This document shows, in pieces, positions 13,141 to 14,300 of a stretch of DNA of 14,300 nucleotides (the first letter of the stretch is position 1; each line of letters opens with the position of its first letter). The notes beneath the pieces were generated by a model that did not search any database, had not been told where the DNA came from, and saw only the letters and a list, made by a program, of their open reading frames with translations. This DNA is from Candidatus Magasanikbacteria bacterium GW2011_GWC2_45_8. Lineage in GTDB: Bacteria > Patescibacteriota > Patescibacteriia > Magasanikbacterales > UBA10146. The DNA is taken from NCBI GenBank assembly GCA_001001925.1, contig LCLH01000012.1, positions 1-14,300 of the forward strand, given 5' to 3'. The translations under genes and the position numbers were made by a program.

Positions 13141-14300
13141 TATATTTGAGCCATCTTTTAAACGCAAAAGTTTTTGACAGCTCGGACGCGCGCGTTGGAG
13201 TGCTCAAAGATATTATCGTGCGTCCCATGCCGGGCGAATACGCGCCGTTGACTTATTTGGCGGTGCGTACAAAACGCGACGGTCTTGTTTGGCTTGCGTA
13301 TGATTATGTGGAAAATTTAAGCAGAGGAGAGATTTCTCTCAAGAATTTATACGACCGTATTGTGCCTATTCCACCGGAAAAAGAAGGATTGTTTTTGCGC
13401 CGCGATGTTCTTGATCAGCAGATTGTAGACGTGGAAGGCGCGCGCGTGGTGCGCGTGAATGATTTGCAAATCGGTCTTATTGATAAAACCATGTGTGTAA
13501 TCGGAATGGACGTGAGCACCAAGGGCATGTTGCGGCGTCTTGGTGCGGCTTGGACGGATGTTTTTAATTGGTTCCCTCCCAAGATTGTTGATTGGCGGAA
13601 CTCGCAAGTTATAAAAGGCACGGTGCACGTCAATAGTCTTTCAAAAGATTTGGTGCGTTTGCACCCCGCGGACATTGCCAACATTATTGAAGATTTGAGT
13701 TTGAAACAGGGGAGCAACTTGGTGCAATCGTTGGATAGCGCCACCGCCGCGCGCGTTTTTGAGGAAATTGATCCGGAGATTCAGAAACTTTTGATATCGC
13801 GTTTGGGGCCGGAACACTCGGCAAAAATCAGCGAACGCATGTCCATTGACGAGTTGGTGGATTTGATTAAATCTTTGCCGCATCACCAAGCAAAAGAATT
13901 GATTGAGTATGTGGAAAAAGATCGCGCAAAAAAAGTGCAAACATTGTTGCGTTATCCGGACGATACCGCCGGCGGTTTGATGACAACGGAGTATATTACG
14001 TCCGCTCCCGACGCTACTGTTGAACAAGCCATCCAAGAAGTGCGCAAGGTTTCTGACGCGTTTCGCTCAATCAATTATTTATATGTGGTTGACGCGCTTG
14101 GCGTGTATAAAGGTGTGGTTTCTCTGCGGCGTCTTTTAATTGCAAAACCAAGCGATCGGCTTAAAAATATCATGAAAAAAACGCGTCGATTGCCGGTACT
14201 GCGCACGCATCAGTCGCTTAAAATTGTTGCGCAAATCATTACAAAATATAATTTGAATTCTATTGCGGTAGTGGATAGAGAAAAAAAGATTTTGGGCGTA
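13137..14300 (+). CDS. PRC-barrel / MgtE-N / CBS-domain protein, partial
   Basis: The reading frame is open from ATG at 13137 for 388 codons to the right edge, so the C-terminus is missing. Residues 1-75 look like a PRC-barrel (LLNAKVFDSSDARVGVLKDIIV), with a second related segment at about 90-140 (VLDQQIVDVEGARVVRVND). Residues ~165-280 match the MgtE intracellular N domain: LHPADIANIIEDL, ARVFEEIDPEIQKLLISRL and the linker YPDDTAGGLMTTEYI. A CBS domain follows (ITSAPDATVEQAIQEVRK...SINYLYVVDALGVYKGVVSLRRLL), then the start of a second (LPVLRTHQSLKIVAQIITKYNLNSIAVVD). In MgtE these domains sense Mg2+ and gate a C-terminal channel. Whether a membrane domain follows, or a separate NRAMP-type transporter as seen beside similar proteins elsewhere, cannot be seen. 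Confidence 0.88.
   Translation, partial: MIYLSHLLNAKVFDSSDARVGVLKDIIVRPMPGEYAPLTYLAVRTKRDGLVWLAYDYVENLSRGEISLKNLYDRIVPIPPEKEGLFLRRDVLDQQIVDVEGARVVRVNDLQIGLIDKTMCVIGMDVSTKGMLRRLGAAWTDVFNWFPPKIVDWRNSQVIKGTVHVNSLSKDLVRLHPADIANIIEDLSLKQGSNLVQSLDSATAARVFEEIDPEIQKLLISRLGPEHSAKISERMSIDELVDLIKSLPHHQAKELIEYVEKDRAKKVQTLLRYPDDTAGGLMTTEYITSAPDATVEQAIQEVRKVSDAFRSINYLYVVDALGVYKGVVSLRRLLIAKPSDRLKNIMKKTRRLPVLRTHQSLKIVAQIITKYNLNSIAVVDREKKILGV

Noticed and set aside
13347..14036. Minus-strand frames (93-131 codons) near the right end
   Set aside because: Antisense to the continuous PRC/MgtE-N/CBS frame, which has no stop to the edge.

Overview
The window looks like a piece of a small-genome bacterial chromosome, most likely from the Candidate Phyla Radiation (Patescibacteria). 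This is inferred from tight gene packing, the order holB / Asp-box lipoprotein / frr, a dimeric (GlyQS-type) glycyl-tRNA synthetase, and several starts without a clear Shine-Dalgarno. UGA behaves as a normal stop (the ndh-like gene ends in TGA), so the SR1/Gracilibacteria recoding is not indicated. No rRNA, CRISPR array, insertion sequence or integrase was found.

Layout. (a) 1-957, minus strand: the N-terminal 319 residues of a radical SAM enzyme resembling lysine 2,3-aminomutase, running off the left edge. (b) 1017-2702, plus: a TMTC-like membrane glycosyltransferase whose 5' end collides head-to-head with the radical SAM gene. Both genes have awkward starts there, so the junction is suspicious. 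(c) 2703-3487: a 785-base stretch without a large gene. It holds a compact minus-strand transcription unit that is easily missed: a promoter, a 63-nt structured leader, two overlapping small membrane proteins (48 and 36 aa) and an intrinsic terminator, with a second minus-facing terminator further left. (d) 3488-6173, plus: holB, a beta-propeller lipoprotein and frr, overlapping or closely spaced. (e) 6185-6299: a 115-nt imperfect inverted repeat that can fold into a three-way junction. (f) 6314-10646, plus: glyQS, an M16 peptidase, tpiA and a membrane-anchored TPR protein, separated by only 3-7 bases and probably one operon. (g) 10668-11237: tRNA-Thr(GGT), tRNA-Tyr(GTA), tRNA-Thr(TGT), rpmG (51 aa), a hairpin terminator and tRNA-Trp(CCA). 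(h) 11270-11773: an unrecognised hydrophilic 167-residue ORF. (i) 11826-14300, plus: a promoter and 12-bp palindrome, then a type II NADH dehydrogenase whose stop overlaps (ATGA) the start of a PRC-barrel / MgtE-N / CBS protein cut by the right edge.

Most of the window is translation and replication housekeeping (clamp loader, ribosome recycling, Gly-tRNA charging, L33, tRNAs) mixed with glycolysis (TPI), proteolysis, envelope proteins and a respiratory NADH oxidase. The parts least explained by known families are the small-membrane-protein unit at 3009-3262 with its structured leader, the folded element at 6185-6299, the 167-residue ORF and the junction near position 1000. I did not identify a complete new defence or mobile system.
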